From Stictocephala bisonia (Eukaryota; Arthropoda; Insecta; Hemiptera; Membracidae), in assembly GCA_035578905.1 (NCBI GenBank), contig JAQJVL010000004.1, forward strand, positions 6,989,175-7,053,174: a DNA stretch of 64,000 nt, written 5' to 3'. Made by a program: the position numbers and the translations under genes. The notes beneath the pieces were generated by a model. It saw only the letters and a list, made by a program, of their open reading frames with translations, searched no databases and was not told the DNA's origin. Below, piece by piece: positions 25,560 through 38,705 of this stretch. Every line of letters starts with the position of its first letter. Position 1 is the first letter of the stretch.

Positions 25560-27430
25560 AATGACCGTAATATGTTTAACTAATGAACGTAATATGTTTA
25601 ACTAATGAACGTAATATTATGTTTAACTAATGAACGTAATATGTTTAACTAATGAACGTAATATGTTTAACTAATGAACGTAATATGTTTAACTAATGAA
25701 CGTAATATGTTTAACTGATGAACGTAATATGTTTAACTAATGAACGTAATATGTTTAACTAATGAACGTAATATGTTTAACTAATGAACGTAATATGTTA
25801 AACTGATGAACGTAATATGTTTAACTAATGAACGTAATATATTTAACTAATGAACGTAATATGTTTAACTGATGAACGTAATATGTTTAACTAATGAACG
25901 TAATATGTTTAACTAATGAACGTAATATGTTTAACTAATGAACGTAATATGTTTAACTAATGAACGTAATATGTTTAACTAATGAACGTAATATGTTTAA
26001 CTAATGAACGTAATATGTTTAACTAATGAACGTAATATGTTTAACTAATGAACGTAATATGTTTAACTAATGAACGTAATATGTTTAACTAATGAACGTA
26101 ATATGTTTAACTAATGAACGTAATATGTTTAACTAATGAACGTAATATGTTTAACTAATGAACGTAATATGTTTAACTAATGAACGTAATATGTTTAACT
26201 AATGAACGTAATATGTTTAACTAATGAACGTAATATATTTAACTAATGAACGTAATATGTTTAACTAATGAACGTAATATGTTTAACTAATGAACGTAAT
26301 ATGTTTAACTAATGAACGTAATATGTTTAACTAATGAATGTAATATGTTTAACTAATGAACGTAATATATTTAACTAATGAACGTAATATGTTTAACTAA
26401 TGAACGTAATATGTTTAACTAATGAACGTAATATGTTTAACTAATGAACGTAATATGTTTAACTAATGAACGTAATATGTTTAACTAATGAACGTAATAT
26501 GTTTAACTAATGAACGTAATATGTTTAACTAATGAACGTAATATGTTTAACTAATGAACGTAATATTATGTTTAACTAATGAACGTAATATGTTTAACTA
26601 ATGAACGTAATATGTTTAACTAATGAACGTAATATGTTTAACTAATGAACGTAATATGTTTAACTAATGAACGTAATATGTTTAACTAATGAACGTAATA
26701 TATTTAACTAATGAACGTAATATGTTTAACTAATGAACGTAATATGTTTAACTAATGAACGTAATATGTTTAACTAATGAACGTAATATGTTTAACTAAT
26801 GAACGTAATATGTTTAACTAATGAACGTAATATATTTAACTAATGAACGTAATATGTTTAACTAATGAACGTAATATGTTTAACTAATGAACGTAATATG
26901 TTTAACTAATGAACGTAATATTATGTTTAACTAATGAACGTAATATGTTTAACTAATGAACGTAATATGTTTAACTAATGAACGTAATATGTTTAACTAA
27001 TGAACGTAATATGTTTAACTAATGAACGTAATATGTTTAACTGATGAACGTAATATGTTTAACTGATGAACGTAATATGTTTAACTGATGAACGTAATAT
27101 GTTTAACTGATGAACGTAATATGTTTAACTAATGAACGTAATATGTTTAACTAATGAACGTAATATTTTTAACTAATGAACGTAATATGTTTAACTAATG
27201 AACGTAATATGTTTAACTAATGAACGTAATATGTTTAACTAATGAACGTAATATGTTTAACTAATGAACGTAATATGTTTAACTAATGAACGTAATATGT
27301 TTAACTAATGAACGTAATATGTTTAACTAATGAACGTAATATGTTTAACTAATGAACGTAATATGTTTAACTAATGAACGTAATATGTTTAACTAATGAA
27401 CGTAATATGTTTAACTAATGAACGTAATGT
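25560..27430. repeat. Minisatellite, 22-bp unit, about 85 copies
   Basis: The unit AACGTAATATGTTTAACTAATG is repeated with few variants: GATG for AATG (clustered at 27,040-27,120), ATATATTT for ATATGTTT, and three longer copies with an extra TTATG-type insertion near 25,615, 26,565 and 26,920. Confidence 0.98.
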
Positions 27431-28599
27431 TATTTTCTAGAGCCCCCAGAGATACAATTTTCATTTTATTTCTCATTCATTGTTTTAATGCAAATAAATA
27501 TTGTTCTGGTAGAATTTTTTTTAATAAACGAAAACCATTTGGAAAATATCCAATCTCAACTGACAATACCCACACTTATCCCAAAGAGCATGTTAGAATT
27601 AGAAATAGACCGGTTAAAAAAAGCAAGCGCAGCGTTATCAAGTGAAGTATTGTTGACCTGCAAAACGCGGGTAACAGCTTCTGATAACGCGCTACCCAGT
27701 AACCGAGAGGGGAAGAGAGAGAGAGAGTCAACTGCTACGACTGTTCAGATCAGAAAGTGTTATGGGAACGGATGGACAGACGACAACCGACCTTCTGATA
27801 GTCAACGGAGTTTCAAGTAGTTAAAAAAATCAGCACCAGTTAGAGGGTTGATCACCCTCTGCACTGCAAAAGACTATAAAAACTAAGTTTATTTCTGTAA
27901 TAATTATAATAATTTTGACACATGTGAAAGGGTAAATAATTCCTTTTTCCATGTAGTTTTATCATAATACAGTAATTTCTTGTTGATAGTAGGTATAGTT
28001 ATTTCTATACACCCCAGTGTTATCTGTATTTGAACGCACTTATTAGTACAATGTAAGTTGGTAAACGTTGTCTCATTACATTTCCTGTAATACGCTTTAC
28101 GTTGGCGGTATGCATGAGTTGCTGAATGCTAACTCTTCATTTCTAAATGATTTTTTTTGACAGCAAATTATGTGTTTCTCCAGCTAACAATGAGTTGTTA
28201 GTAAATATTATATTAAATTCCGCATCATCCAATTGATTATGTAGTTATGTAATCATTCCACAAGAGAAAAACAATATCCCCTGTCTAACGCCTACATCTA
28301 TTACCACGTACGTCTTTTACACATCTATTGATTCTCACCTGACTGTTTCAAAATCCCGCATTATGCAATTTAAATCAGTTTTTCTCTCTTCTCGTCAAAC
28401 ATGTTCCTAACTTCACTATTATTTATAAATAGTTGAAATTAAATTAATATAACACTAAAGAGCCTTAACATTAAACTGTGAGGTCGTAGGTGGGAAACTC
28501 CCTGGAGTAACTGCTTGTGTAGGCTGTATGAAGTAGACTGTTGAGTCAGCATTAACCTTTTTGCTGCCACGTCCACACATCTTAAGCATTTCCGTTTTC
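27431..28599. other. Unique region between two arrays
   Basis: Contains a GA-rich stretch (27,710-27,730) and AT-rich DNA. Short plus-strand frames (27,418-27,645 and 27,488-27,820) have no recognised motif. Confidence 0.4.
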
Positions 28600-30276
28600 A
28601 AAGAATGTGTAGTGGTGACTACTGGTCTTGTTGGAATACAAACTGAGCCAGTTGTAGTAAAACTCGGACCTGCCTGCATGTACCAAGAATGTGTTGTGGT
28701 GACTACTGGTCTTGTTGGAATACAAACTGAGCCAGTCGTAGTAAAACTCGGACCTGCCTGCATGTACCAAGAATGTGTTGTGGTGACTACTGGTCTTGTT
28801 GGAATACAAACTGAGCCAGTTGTAGTAAAACTCGGACCTGCCTGCATGTACCAAGAATGTGTTGTGGTGACTACTGGTCTTGTTGGAATACAAACTGAGC
28901 CAGTTGTAGTAAAACTCGGACCTGCCTGCATGTACCAAGAATGTGTAGTGGTGACTGCTGGTCTTGTTGGAATACAAACTGAGCCAGTTGTAGTAAAACT
29001 CGGACCTGCCTGCATGTACCAAGAATGTGTTGTGGTGACTACTGGTCTTGTTGGAATACAAACTGAGCCAGTCGTAGTAAAACTCGGACCTGCCTGCATG
29101 TACCAAGAATGTGTTGTGGTGACTACTGGGCTTGTTGGAATACAAACTGAGCCAGTCGTAGTAAAACTCGGACCTGCCTGCATGTACCAAGAATGTGTTG
29201 TGGTGACTACTGGTCTTGTTGGAATACAAACTGAGCCAGTTGTAGTAAAACTCGGACCTGCCTGCATGTACCAAGGATGTGTTGTGGTGACTACTGGTCT
29301 TGTTGGAATACAAACTGAGCCAGTCGTAGTAAAACTCGGACCTGCCTGCATGTACCAAGAATGTGTTGTGGTGACTACTGGTCTTGTTGGAATACAAACT
29401 GAGCCAGTCGTAGTAAAACTCGGACCTGCCTGCATGTACCAAGAATGTGTTGTGGTGACTACTGGTCTTGTTGGAATACAAACTGAGCCAGTCGTAGTAA
29501 AACTCGGACCTGCCTGCATGTACCAAGAATGTGTTGTGGTGACTACTGGTCTTGTTGGAATACAAACTGAGCCAGTCGTAGTAAAACTCGGACCTGCCTG
29601 CATGTACCAAGAATGTGTTGTGGTGACTACTGGTCTTGTTGGAATACAAACTGAGCCAGTCGTAGTAAAACTCGGACCTGCCTGCATGTACCAAGAATGT
29701 GTTGTGGTGACTACTGGTCTTGTTGGAATACAAACTGAGCCAGTCGTAGTAAAACTCGGACCTGCCTGCATGTACCAAGAATTTGTTGTGGTGACTACTG
29801 GTCTTGTTGGAATACAAACTGAGCCAGTCGTAGTAAAACTCGGACCTGCCTGCATGTACCAAGAATGTGTTGTGGTGACTGCTGGTCTTGTTGGAATACA
29901 AACTGAGCCAGTTGTAGTAAAACTCGGACCTGCCTGCATGTACCAAGAATGTGTTGTGGTGACTACGGGTCTTGTTGGAATACAAACTGAGCCAGTCGTA
30001 GTAAAACTCGGACCTGCCTGCATGTACCAAGAATGTGTTGTGGTGACTACTGGTCTTGTTGGAATACAAACTGAGCCAGTCGTAGTAAAACTCGGACCTG
30101 CCTGCATGTACCAAGAATGTGTAGTGGTGACTGCTGGTCTTGTTGGAATACAAACTGAGCCAGTTGTAGTAAAACTCGGACCTGCCTGCATGTACCAAGA
30201 ATGTGTTGTGGTGACTACTGGTCTTGTTGGAATACAAACTGAGCCAGTCGTAGTAAAACTCGGACCTGCCTGCATG
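28600..30276. repeat. Minisatellite, 84-bp unit, 20 copies
   Basis: The unit contains GTGACTACTGGTCTTGTTGG, AATACAAACTGAGCCAGT and CTCGGACCTGCCTGCATGTA. As 84 is a multiple of three and the unit lacks stops in three of six phases, open frames of about 590-606 codons cover the array on both strands. On the minus strand (28,455-30,275, ATG start) the 28-residue repeat is Thr/Ser/Pro-rich (AGPSFTTTGSVCIPTRPVVT), and the non-repeat tail keeps a similar composition (TQAVTPGSFPPTTSQF). The commonest variable sites (GTA/GTT and GTT/GTC) are silent in that frame and also in the plus frame. I annotate it as a repeat; a mucin-like protein is a weak alternative. Confidence 0.95.
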
Positions 30277-30344
30277 AACTTTAGGGATGAAACTTTGGGG
30301 CACGAAGGTTTCCAATACGAGTTGTAAAGAATAGCTCATATTGG

Positions 30345-31025
30345 AGCTGAGGAACGCTTGATGTGTTTCAGGCTGATGGAGCGTAACGTAAGAGGACGGC
30401 GGGTGAGGTCTGACTTCGGAGAAAGCATAACCGTGAGCTGTGAAGGACGGCTTGTCCTCGGAGCTGAGGAACGCTTGTTTGGTGTCGGGCTGATGGAGAG
30501 TGACGTAGGAGGACGGCGGGTAAGGTCTGACTTGGGATAAAGGATAATCGTGAGCTGTGAAGGAAGGTTTGTCCTCGGATCTGAGGAACGCTTGATATGT
30601 GTCGAGCTGATAGTGTGACGCAGGAGGACAACGGGTGAGGTCTGACTTCGGAGAAAAAATTACTGTGAGTTGTGAAGGAAGGGTTGTCCTTGGAGCTGAG
30701 GAAGCTTGTTTGGTGTCGAGCTGATAAGAGTGACGCAGGAGGACGGCGGGTGAGGTCTGACTTCAGTGAAAGCATAACCGTGAGCTGTGGAGGAAGGGTT
30801 GTCCTCGGAGCTGAGGAAGCTTGTTTGGTGTCGAGCTGATGGAGAGTGACGCAGGAGGGCGGCGGGTGAGGTCTGACTTCAGTGAAAGCATAACCGTGAG
30901 CTGTGGAGGAAGGGTTGTCCTCGGAGCTCAGGAACACTTGTTTGGTGTCGGGCTGATGGAGCGTGACGTAGGAGGACGGCGGGTGAGGTCTGACTTGGGA
31001 GAAAGCATAACTGTGAGCTCGAGGC
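30345..31025. repeat. Minisatellite, about 117-bp unit, about 6 copies
   Basis: The unit contains GCTGATGGAGAGTGACGTAG, GAGGACGGCGGGTGAGGTCT and GGTTGTCCTCGGAGCTGAGG, with indels between copies. It is GC-rich relative to the window and lies only ~70 bp from the 84-bp array. Open frames on both strands follow from the repeat. Confidence 0.93.
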
Positions 31026-33491
31026 ATTGACCTGAGTGAGTTTGGAACCTCTGCGGTCAGGCAACGTGGCGTGGTAGCATATAGACACCAACGGTTAGGA
31101 CGTGCTATCGGGATCTCTTTTCTATTTATTGTTTATCCAAGTTTATTTTAGATAAACGATCAAGAGTCTGTACATTTAATTGCTTTGTATATAAAATACT
31201 GTTGGTTTTTCTTTTTTTACAATTTAGATCCCATCTTATGGTTAAAATAAACGTCACAGCAATTAATATGGACACGTTTAATATTCTCTTCATTTTTTTT
31301 TTTTTTTTTTTGAAAAATACGAAACGGATTTACTTGAAATAAAAAAAAATGCATTTGCTATGAAGCCATTCAAATAAATACTGGGGAGGATTCATGATAT
31401 TGAGTACAGGGAAATATAATGTGATTTATTTGTAAGTAAGGAATGGTAACACTAGAAAAGTACTGTTGATAAAGGCGCGATATTTTGAAAACACCTGCCG
31501 CATATGGTTCAGTGGCTGGAAAACTGGAGAACTGGATAAGGCATCGGTTGAGTTGTACTCTCAAAAATGCACGATTTCAGCGGACTAAAAAATCCTTTTG
31601 TCACTAACGAAAAAAAATCTTTTTGTGATTTTGTCAAGAATGAATAAAATTAACAATCTCCTCTGCAGTGAACGTGAAATGTATTTTAAAATTTTCCATC
31701 TTTGAATAATGATTGCATTTGTGATTTGTATTTATTTTCAATTAGAGAAAGATACATATCTTCATTAAACTCTTGTTTTGTTTTATATTTATTTTCTCTT
31801 AAGATTGAATCATGGTAAATATAAATGTATGATAAAGGAACTTTTCAATTATAAACATTTTTTAAACGTCTAAAAATATCAAGCTGTTACGATCTATTTT
31901 TTGGATGGCTCTATGATTTTTTTAAAATTTTTTCTATTATATCGTTTGTATTTTATAAATTTGACAATGGAGAATTATTATTCAAAAAGGGCTTATTTAT
32001 AGAATTGATTGAATCAGACTAAACAAATAGGCATACAGCACTGTTTTAAATGTATCAGTGTAAAAAGCGCGTATTATCTGTGTAATAGTATACTACGCGA
32101 AGAATAAATCGTTGAAAATACTAACATAAACTTGTTGCATGATGAATGAAAAGGTTAGATACTTCGTATAGTTTCTTCATCAATCTACATTTAATTTTTT
32201 CTCTCTAAAACGATCATAGAAACTGTGAACATAACCAAATTTCCATGAACTTTGTAACAAGTACATAATCAATGGCATATTGATTAATATCTAGTTTCTA
32301 AGCATGACAGTGGAATTTACTGTTAATTTACTTGGAACATGCAATTTAAGGCTAGTTAGATTCAAGTTTATTGATTCAGTGTAAAGCAATCTGATATTTA
32401 TTGATACTTGACTTCATTCCCAAACTAAGAACGTTAACATTGTATAGTTATCATTTAGAACATGAAATAAGTGTTCGTATATTTAAGATTAAGAGTTTTT
32501 TATAAAAACTCTTTAAATAAAGGAGATAGGAACGTTGTACCACTTTAATTTGAGGATTCCACATTAGATGATAGTGATTATTTTAGACAGTTTAAATAAT
32601 ACGGCTGTGACCCCTCCCATAGATAAGATTTGTTATATTTTAGACGGTTGGTCTGAAACGTGTTGTATGTATATTTAGGCTCCTGGGAACATATTTAAAG
32701 GGTTTGCTCTAAATGACAAGAGCGTGTTTCAAGCCCACCTCCTCTGTAATGTTGACATCACACAAGGGAAAACCCCCAGGTGTTGCGTACGTAAATACGT
32801 TCCTTTCATAATTTGTGTACAATGTATCAGTAACGATGCCCAATATCATATAATGTAGAAGGAACAACAAGAAACGGAACTTAACTATAAATCTGTATTA
32901 AATATTTGCATTAAAATATCTGAACTGAATTGTATACTAAATGAAGTATAATAATAAATGTGTCCTATAAGTTTTAACAAACCCCTACTAAAAATATATA
33001 TTTATTTGAAACTATATCTATCTTGCTGTTACGTTTTATTATTCGTTACCGTTGATTCTCTCACTACTTTAAAACTGTGTTTTAATAAATTCTGTGTTCT
33101 TTCAGTTTAAAACAATACAGAAAATTAGTGTAATTTTTAGTTCACTTAAGTTGAATTTTGAGCTTTTGAGTCTATTACTTTTTTAGTTTATTTAGTTTAA
33201 AGTTACCATCTCACCAGTTAATCAGCCTTATCATGAAAGTCCAAAATCATTTTAAAAAGTAACAACCATTCAACACATTAAACAATTCAATTCCAGAACT
33301 GTGCAAAAACTTATTTTATAACGTATAACGAGTTTGTAGCTGATTTTAAAATCTATCTTCTGAAAAAAATATTTAGTGAAAGAATTAGATCTCTTTAGTG
33401 TAAATTTTACTTTCAGTTACTTATATTATTTATTACAAGAATGATTCCAGTATAGAATGTTATTTATAAATCATATGCCTTGCATTGATGC
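31026..33491. other. AT-rich intergenic DNA
   Basis: Long AT-rich stretch with a T18-type run near 31,293-31,311. No coding frame, element end or RNA gene recognised. Confidence 0.45.
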
Positions 33492-33495
33492 TTAA

Positions 33496-34522
33496 ACCGA
33501 CGTGCATTGTTATATCGGACGTTCGCTAAATGTGCCAAAAACTCCCGACGTCCGATATTTCGGACGTTCAAAATATACCTGTTGCTGGCTTTATACACTT
33601 CCCAATTGCGCTCAAATTACGATATAGTAAACTTCAATAGTTACAGTTTAGCGTAGTAGTGCTTTATAGTCTACTCTATCAAATGTTTTTTATCAGCAGT
33701 AGTATTTTTATCAGTTGTTTTGGCGCGCGAATGACTGACACTGTCAAATGGTGTTTGCGCGGGAGTGTCAGTTGTTTATGCATTCTTCCGATGTTTTGTT
33801 ATTGTTTCTAGGCGTAGGTTATGTTTGAAATTTGTTTATGCAATTTTAGTTTTTTAAGTTTCTATAACATTTCATTTTATCAGCTGTTTGACAATGTTTA
33901 TTATTTTACTACTTTTGACTTAGTGACTTTTATCAATAAAAATTGTATAAATAAATCTATATTTGCAATTTTTTACATTTATCGTTACTGATTCATCATT
34001 TGGAGAAGTGAAATAATAACGTGACTGGTACTTCAGAAATAAAGTTGTTCAGATTATATAATATACTGTATATATGCTACATTTCTAATTTGTTAAGATT
34101 TAAAAAATTGCTTACCATGGATTTATTTATGAAGATAAATGCACGAAATTTTGCAATTATTAAGTTTGTAATTATATAAGGAACATAATAATAACATTGG
34201 TTTATAATAGGTCAATGCAATCTTTTTGAGCTATAAGGGCTCAAAGTTCACTTGTATAAACATTTTTAGTAATACATTTTAATACAGTAAAAAGAGAATG
34301 TAATTTTTTTAAGTTTTTTATTTTTATTTACATTTAGAATGTTATAGCAAATAAAACAAAACACAAATCAAAGTTCTAAGTTATAAAATAACTAAATTAT
34401 GACTTTTTATAAAACCCTTACAAAATTGGCAAAACAGGCTTAAGAGTTTTTCGCTAATACTTTTCTAACATAGACTGGAGTTTTTGACACCGACCAAAAA
34501 TGTCTGTCCGGAGTGCAAAGGG
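33496..34522. mobile_element. Probable non-autonomous piggyBac-like element
   Basis: The right end reads CCGGAGTGCAAAGGG followed by TTAA (34,523-34,526). In reverse complement this is TTAACCCTTTGCACTCCGG, close to canonical piggyBac ends (TTAA then CCC). TTAA also precedes the left end (33,492-33,495), and the block TGTGCCAAAAACTCCCG (about 33,532) matches, inverted, GGAGTTTTTGACACC near the right end. The extreme left terminus does not show CCC, so it is degraded. The interior is AT-rich, with GC-rich words TGGCGCGCGAATGACTGACA near 33,720, and has no transposase. Confidence 0.5.
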
Positions 34523-34526
34523 TTAA

Positions 34527-35221
34527 ACCGAGTGCTTTTGATGTTAGTAAATAAATAAACCATAATCTATTTCATTCATGTTTTTCTATATGTATTGTTT
34601 GCATTTCTCAATATAGCTTATAACTTCCCTTTTGTGAAGTCTTACTATTGTTGATGAAATGACTCAATTTAAAGTAATAAGTATTTAATCATAAAAACGC
34701 TAAGGAGTGTGTTAAATTGAACTAAATTTGCAATTGTATTCATTCACACTTTCAAGCTCTATTATTGTGTGTGATAATGTGTGAAAATTGCTCATCTGTA
34801 TGATGACAATCTTTGTAAAGAGAGTTTTAAAAATAAGGAAAAGGACATTATTGAAACCTATTACCAACTTACGTTCTCTAATAATAAACTTGATTGTATT
34901 GAAACGCTGCTCGTGATAAACAATTTAATTTCGTAGAAGTTAAGATAAGATAAATTATCGTCCTGACTTATTTAAAACTCCTGTACTCTATTACTAGGAC
35001 ACTACGCCTGCCGCCATATTGGATTTGACTCTCCATAAGGCCAGTGTTCATTTCAACACGATTACAGCTTTATTTATGAACGTACAATTTTAAACTATAT
35101 ATCGTATGGTTTGTAGTTAGCTACCATTTGTTAATTTCAAAAAGCTGCTATGTATATTTGGATGAAGATCCAAAAGTCATGATGGCATATTAATTGAATA
35201 AAAGTGTAAAAGTGTAAGCTT
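34527..35221. other. AT-rich DNA with a GCCATATTGG repeat copy
   Basis: At 35,003-35,075 GCCGCCATATTGGATTTGAC and CTCCATAAGGCCAGTGTTCA repeat the sequence at 25,478-25,530. The rest is unique AT-rich DNA. Confidence 0.55.
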
Positions 35222-35485
35222 TGTCCTGTGACAAAGCTAAGTCCAATCCATCGAGCCATTTAAGACCTGCTTCACTTATTCTGTTTATGCTAGCTAATCC
35301 CTCCGTAATAGAGCGCGGGGAGCACTCAGTAACTATGTGATTCATTGTTTGGATGCATCACATGACTGATCTGGCGTCAATCCCCATTTATACTTCCAGG
35401 TATTGCATCTGCCAACGCCAGTTCGGAGCCGATTCAAGAATGTCCACAAGGGAAGTTCATTCCACCTACAGGTATTGACGGATCG
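35222..35485 (-). pseudogene. LINE ORF2 C-terminal fragment
   Basis: Minus-strand translation gives WNELPLWTFLNRLRTGVGRC, then WKYKWGLTPDQSCDAS, and after a frameshift NHIVTECSPRSITEGLASIN and RISEAGLKWLDGLDLALS. The C..C-type knuckle (RC..W...WGL....C) followed by H(I/L)V.EC is the usual C-terminal end of Jockey/I-clade LINE ORF2 proteins. It is 5'-truncated at about 35,485, where the upstream reading loses similarity. It is a relic and a different lineage from the LINE at 16.4 kb. Confidence 0.8.
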
Positions 35486-35589
35486 TTAATAAGGGACTTA
35501 TTTCGTCCATCAAAACTGTTCCACGCTACGGCCCAGCTAGTCATTGGGCGAGGAATTTTAAACTTAGCCTTTTTTTTAATATATGCTTG

Positions 35590-36430
35590 GAACTACGTGA
35601 AACCTCTCTTCTAAACTTCATGTACATTCGTATTAATGATTGGTATTACGTAATCCTCCTCATCCTAACTCCATGTACATTCTCATAAATACTTGAAACT
35701 ACGTGACCCCTCTCTTATAAACTCCATGTACATTCTCATAAATACTTGGAACTACGTGATCCCTCTCTTCTAAACTTCATGTACATTCGTATTAATGATT
35801 GGTATTACGTAATCCTCCTCATCCTAACTCCATGTACATTCTCATAAATACTTGGAACTACGTGATCCCTCTCTTATAAACTCCATGTACATTCTCATAA
35901 ATACTTGGAACCACGTGATCCCTCTCTTATAAACTACGTGTACATTCATATAAATGCTTGGAATTACGTGATCCCTCTCTTTTAAAACTACATGTACATT
36001 CATATAAATGCTTGGTACTACGTAATCCTCCTATGTTAAACTCCATGTACATTCTCATAAATACTTGGAACTACGTGATCCCTCTCTTCTAAACTTCATG
36101 TACATTCATATAAATGCTTGGAATTACGTGATCCCTCTCTTTTAAAACTACATGTACATTCATATAAATGCTTGGTACTACGTAATCCTCCTATGTTAAA
36201 CTCCATGTACATTCATATGATTGCACCTTACTCTTAAAATCCTTTCTCCTACAACCCATGCACTTTGATATAAATGCTTGGTATAACATAATCCCTGTCT
36301 TCTACAACCAAAGTACTCATATGATTGCATCTCACCACAAAATACCTTTGTCCTACACTCCATGTATTTTCATATAAATGCCTGTTACTACATAATCCCT
36401 GTCTTCTGCAACCCAAGCACTCATATAAGA
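35590..36430. repeat. Minisatellite, about 53-bp unit, about 16 copies
   Basis: The unit contains CTCCATGTACATTCTCATAA then ATACTTGGAACTACGTGATC and CCTCTCTTATAAA. Two or three variant types alternate (TTCATGTACATTCGTATTAATGA-type against the main type), implying a composite period in the first part. Copies decay after 36,200. Confidence 0.92.
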
Positions 36431-38034
36431 ACATGTTACTTCTAATCTATTTCTTTTAAAACCTATGTTCTCAAATGGATAGATGTCTCCTCAACTGCTT
36501 GACCTTGGCATTTATATGTATCAACATAAAATGTAATTTTTCCGCCAGAAACCTACAGATTTGCTTTATCTTAAGTGTAATTTTTTTGTTTTGAAATTCA
36601 AAGTAACTAACCAAAATGAGACTTTTTACTGATTTAAATGGTTTTTAGGCTTTGTGCATATCGTGTAATTTGCATTTATTGTTGTATTTATTGACGTAGG
36701 TGTAATTCGGTACCGAACTGAAGCGCTTGCGAAAATCTACAGTCAGTGAACAAGAAGCAATCTGAGGAAATAGCGTACATTTTCCTGTTAACTGGTGGTC
36801 ACGGCGTACTTTCTGTGATCTGCGTAGCTGTATCGACACCTGCTACTGTACGTAAACTGTGACTGAACAGGTTGTGGTTTCTACTGTGCGTTTAATTGAT
36901 AATACATTTAGTTGAAATTATGCAATTCAACTTTAAAAATGTACGAACTTACGGGTATGAATAATGTAATGCCAGTTCGGTGGCCTTCTAATATATGAGG
37001 CACATTACAAATACCCATGTTTACCGCTGTTTTAGTATTATGCATAACACTGAGAGTTTTGTGTATATAGTGCTTACTATAGTGTATATTTAGCATATTT
37101 TCATGTTTAGTATAGGCCTCTCTAATATTCGATTCGTGCCTTATCTCAGTTTCTATCTCTATGTCAGCTGTCTGTCTAATCAAACCTTATTCTTCGGGCC
37201 AAAGTTACCATGTTATCCTTAATGCCAATAAGATGATCTTACAGTGACTTAATTTGTATTTTGTTTTCGTCTGCTAGTATCAGCTACTTACTGCAAAAAT
37301 CCTTCCCTTAACAAATCGACAGTTCAAAATGCGGCCATACAGAAACCCTTCTATTTTTATAAGTACCGTTTATATTCGTACCCCGTGAGGAAGCAAGAGT
37401 ATTCTACAAATCTCAAGTAGGTTTTTATTGACGTAAGTACTGACGTGTGGCCGGCCATATGTTGTTCTTCGTCTGTGTCTGTCCTATCAATCGTTTTGTT
37501 GTATCATCGGGTCGTCTGATTTTCTCTTGATTTCATCATCTTATTAATATGCTGATACTGTACCAAAATAATAAGATAAATTAATTCTAAAATAGACATT
37601 TTATAAAGTGTTCAATTCCTAAACAGCTATATTTACTTTAAATTATGTTGTACGAGGCGTGGTTGATTTTCTGTAAAGAACAGATAGTTAATAATCAAGA
37701 GATTTATCAATTCCCTTCAGAAAAACTAATAACATATTAACATGCGTCGTATATTGGATAGAATATTTCACAGAGAACAAATTTTATTTTACTGGTTGTT
37801 GTTGCAAACATCATGTGTTGTGGGCGGTGTTTATTTAATCAAATTCTATTGGAACAATCGTCAGTTGTTTGTGTGACGATTTCAGCTGAGTCGGTCGATT
37901 TTTGTCAGAATGATCAAGCACAATAAGCTAGTGTTTATATGTTTGGCCCTATGTGGGTCAAATCAGAACGCTAACTTGCATTAAATAATGACACAAATAA
38001 TGAGCTTAAGAATAATGATTGCATTATGAAAGCA
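36431..38034. other. Unique AT-rich region
   Basis: No gene recognised. Short minus-strand frames at 36,645-36,839 and 36,908-37,183 have no family signature. Confidence 0.4.
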
Positions 38035-38705
38035 TTAACAACGGTCTAGTAAGCTACTAAGTAACGTGTAGTTATATGCATTCATGAAATTATCAACTAC
38101 TGTACTGTAGTTACCATGAGACGTGATGTTCGATGCATTCATGAAATTATCAACTACGGTCTAGTCAGTTACCATGAGACGTGATGTTCGATGCATTCAT
38201 GAAATTACCAAGTACGGTCTAGTCAGTTACCATGAGACGTGATGTTCGATGCATTCATGAAATTACCAAGTACGGTCTAGTCAGTTACCATGAGACGTGA
38301 TGTTCGATGCATTCATGAAATTACCAACTACGGTCTAGTCAGCTACCATGAGACGTGATGTTCGATGCATTCATGAAATTACCAAGTACGGTCTAGTCAG
38401 TTACCATGAGACGTGATGTTCGATGCATTCATGAAATTACCAACTACGGTCTAGTCAGTTACCATGAGACGTGATGTTCGATGCATTCATGAAATTACCA
38501 ACTACGGTCTAGTCAGCTACCATGAGACGTGATGTTCGATGCATTCATGAAATTATCAACTACGGTCAAGTCAGCTACCATGAGACGTGATGTTCGATGA
38601 ATTCATGAAATTATCAACTACTGTCTAGTCAGTTACCATGAGACGTGATGTTCGATGCATCCCTGAAAGTATCAACTACGGTCTAGTCAGCTACCATGTG
38701 TTGTC
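38035..38705. repeat. Minisatellite, about 58-bp unit, about 11 copies
   Basis: The unit contains CATGAAATTACCAACTACGG, TCTAGTCAGTTACCATGAGA and CGTGATGTTCGATGCATT, highly uniform in the centre with diverged edges. Confidence 0.95.

Noticed and set aside
25560..27430. CRISPR-like array
   Set aside because: Perfectly contiguous 22-bp units with no unique spacers; it is a minisatellite in eukaryotic DNA.
30358..31091. Open frames on both strands over the 117-bp array
   Set aside because: Repeat-driven; indels between units break every long frame, and the composition matches the array.
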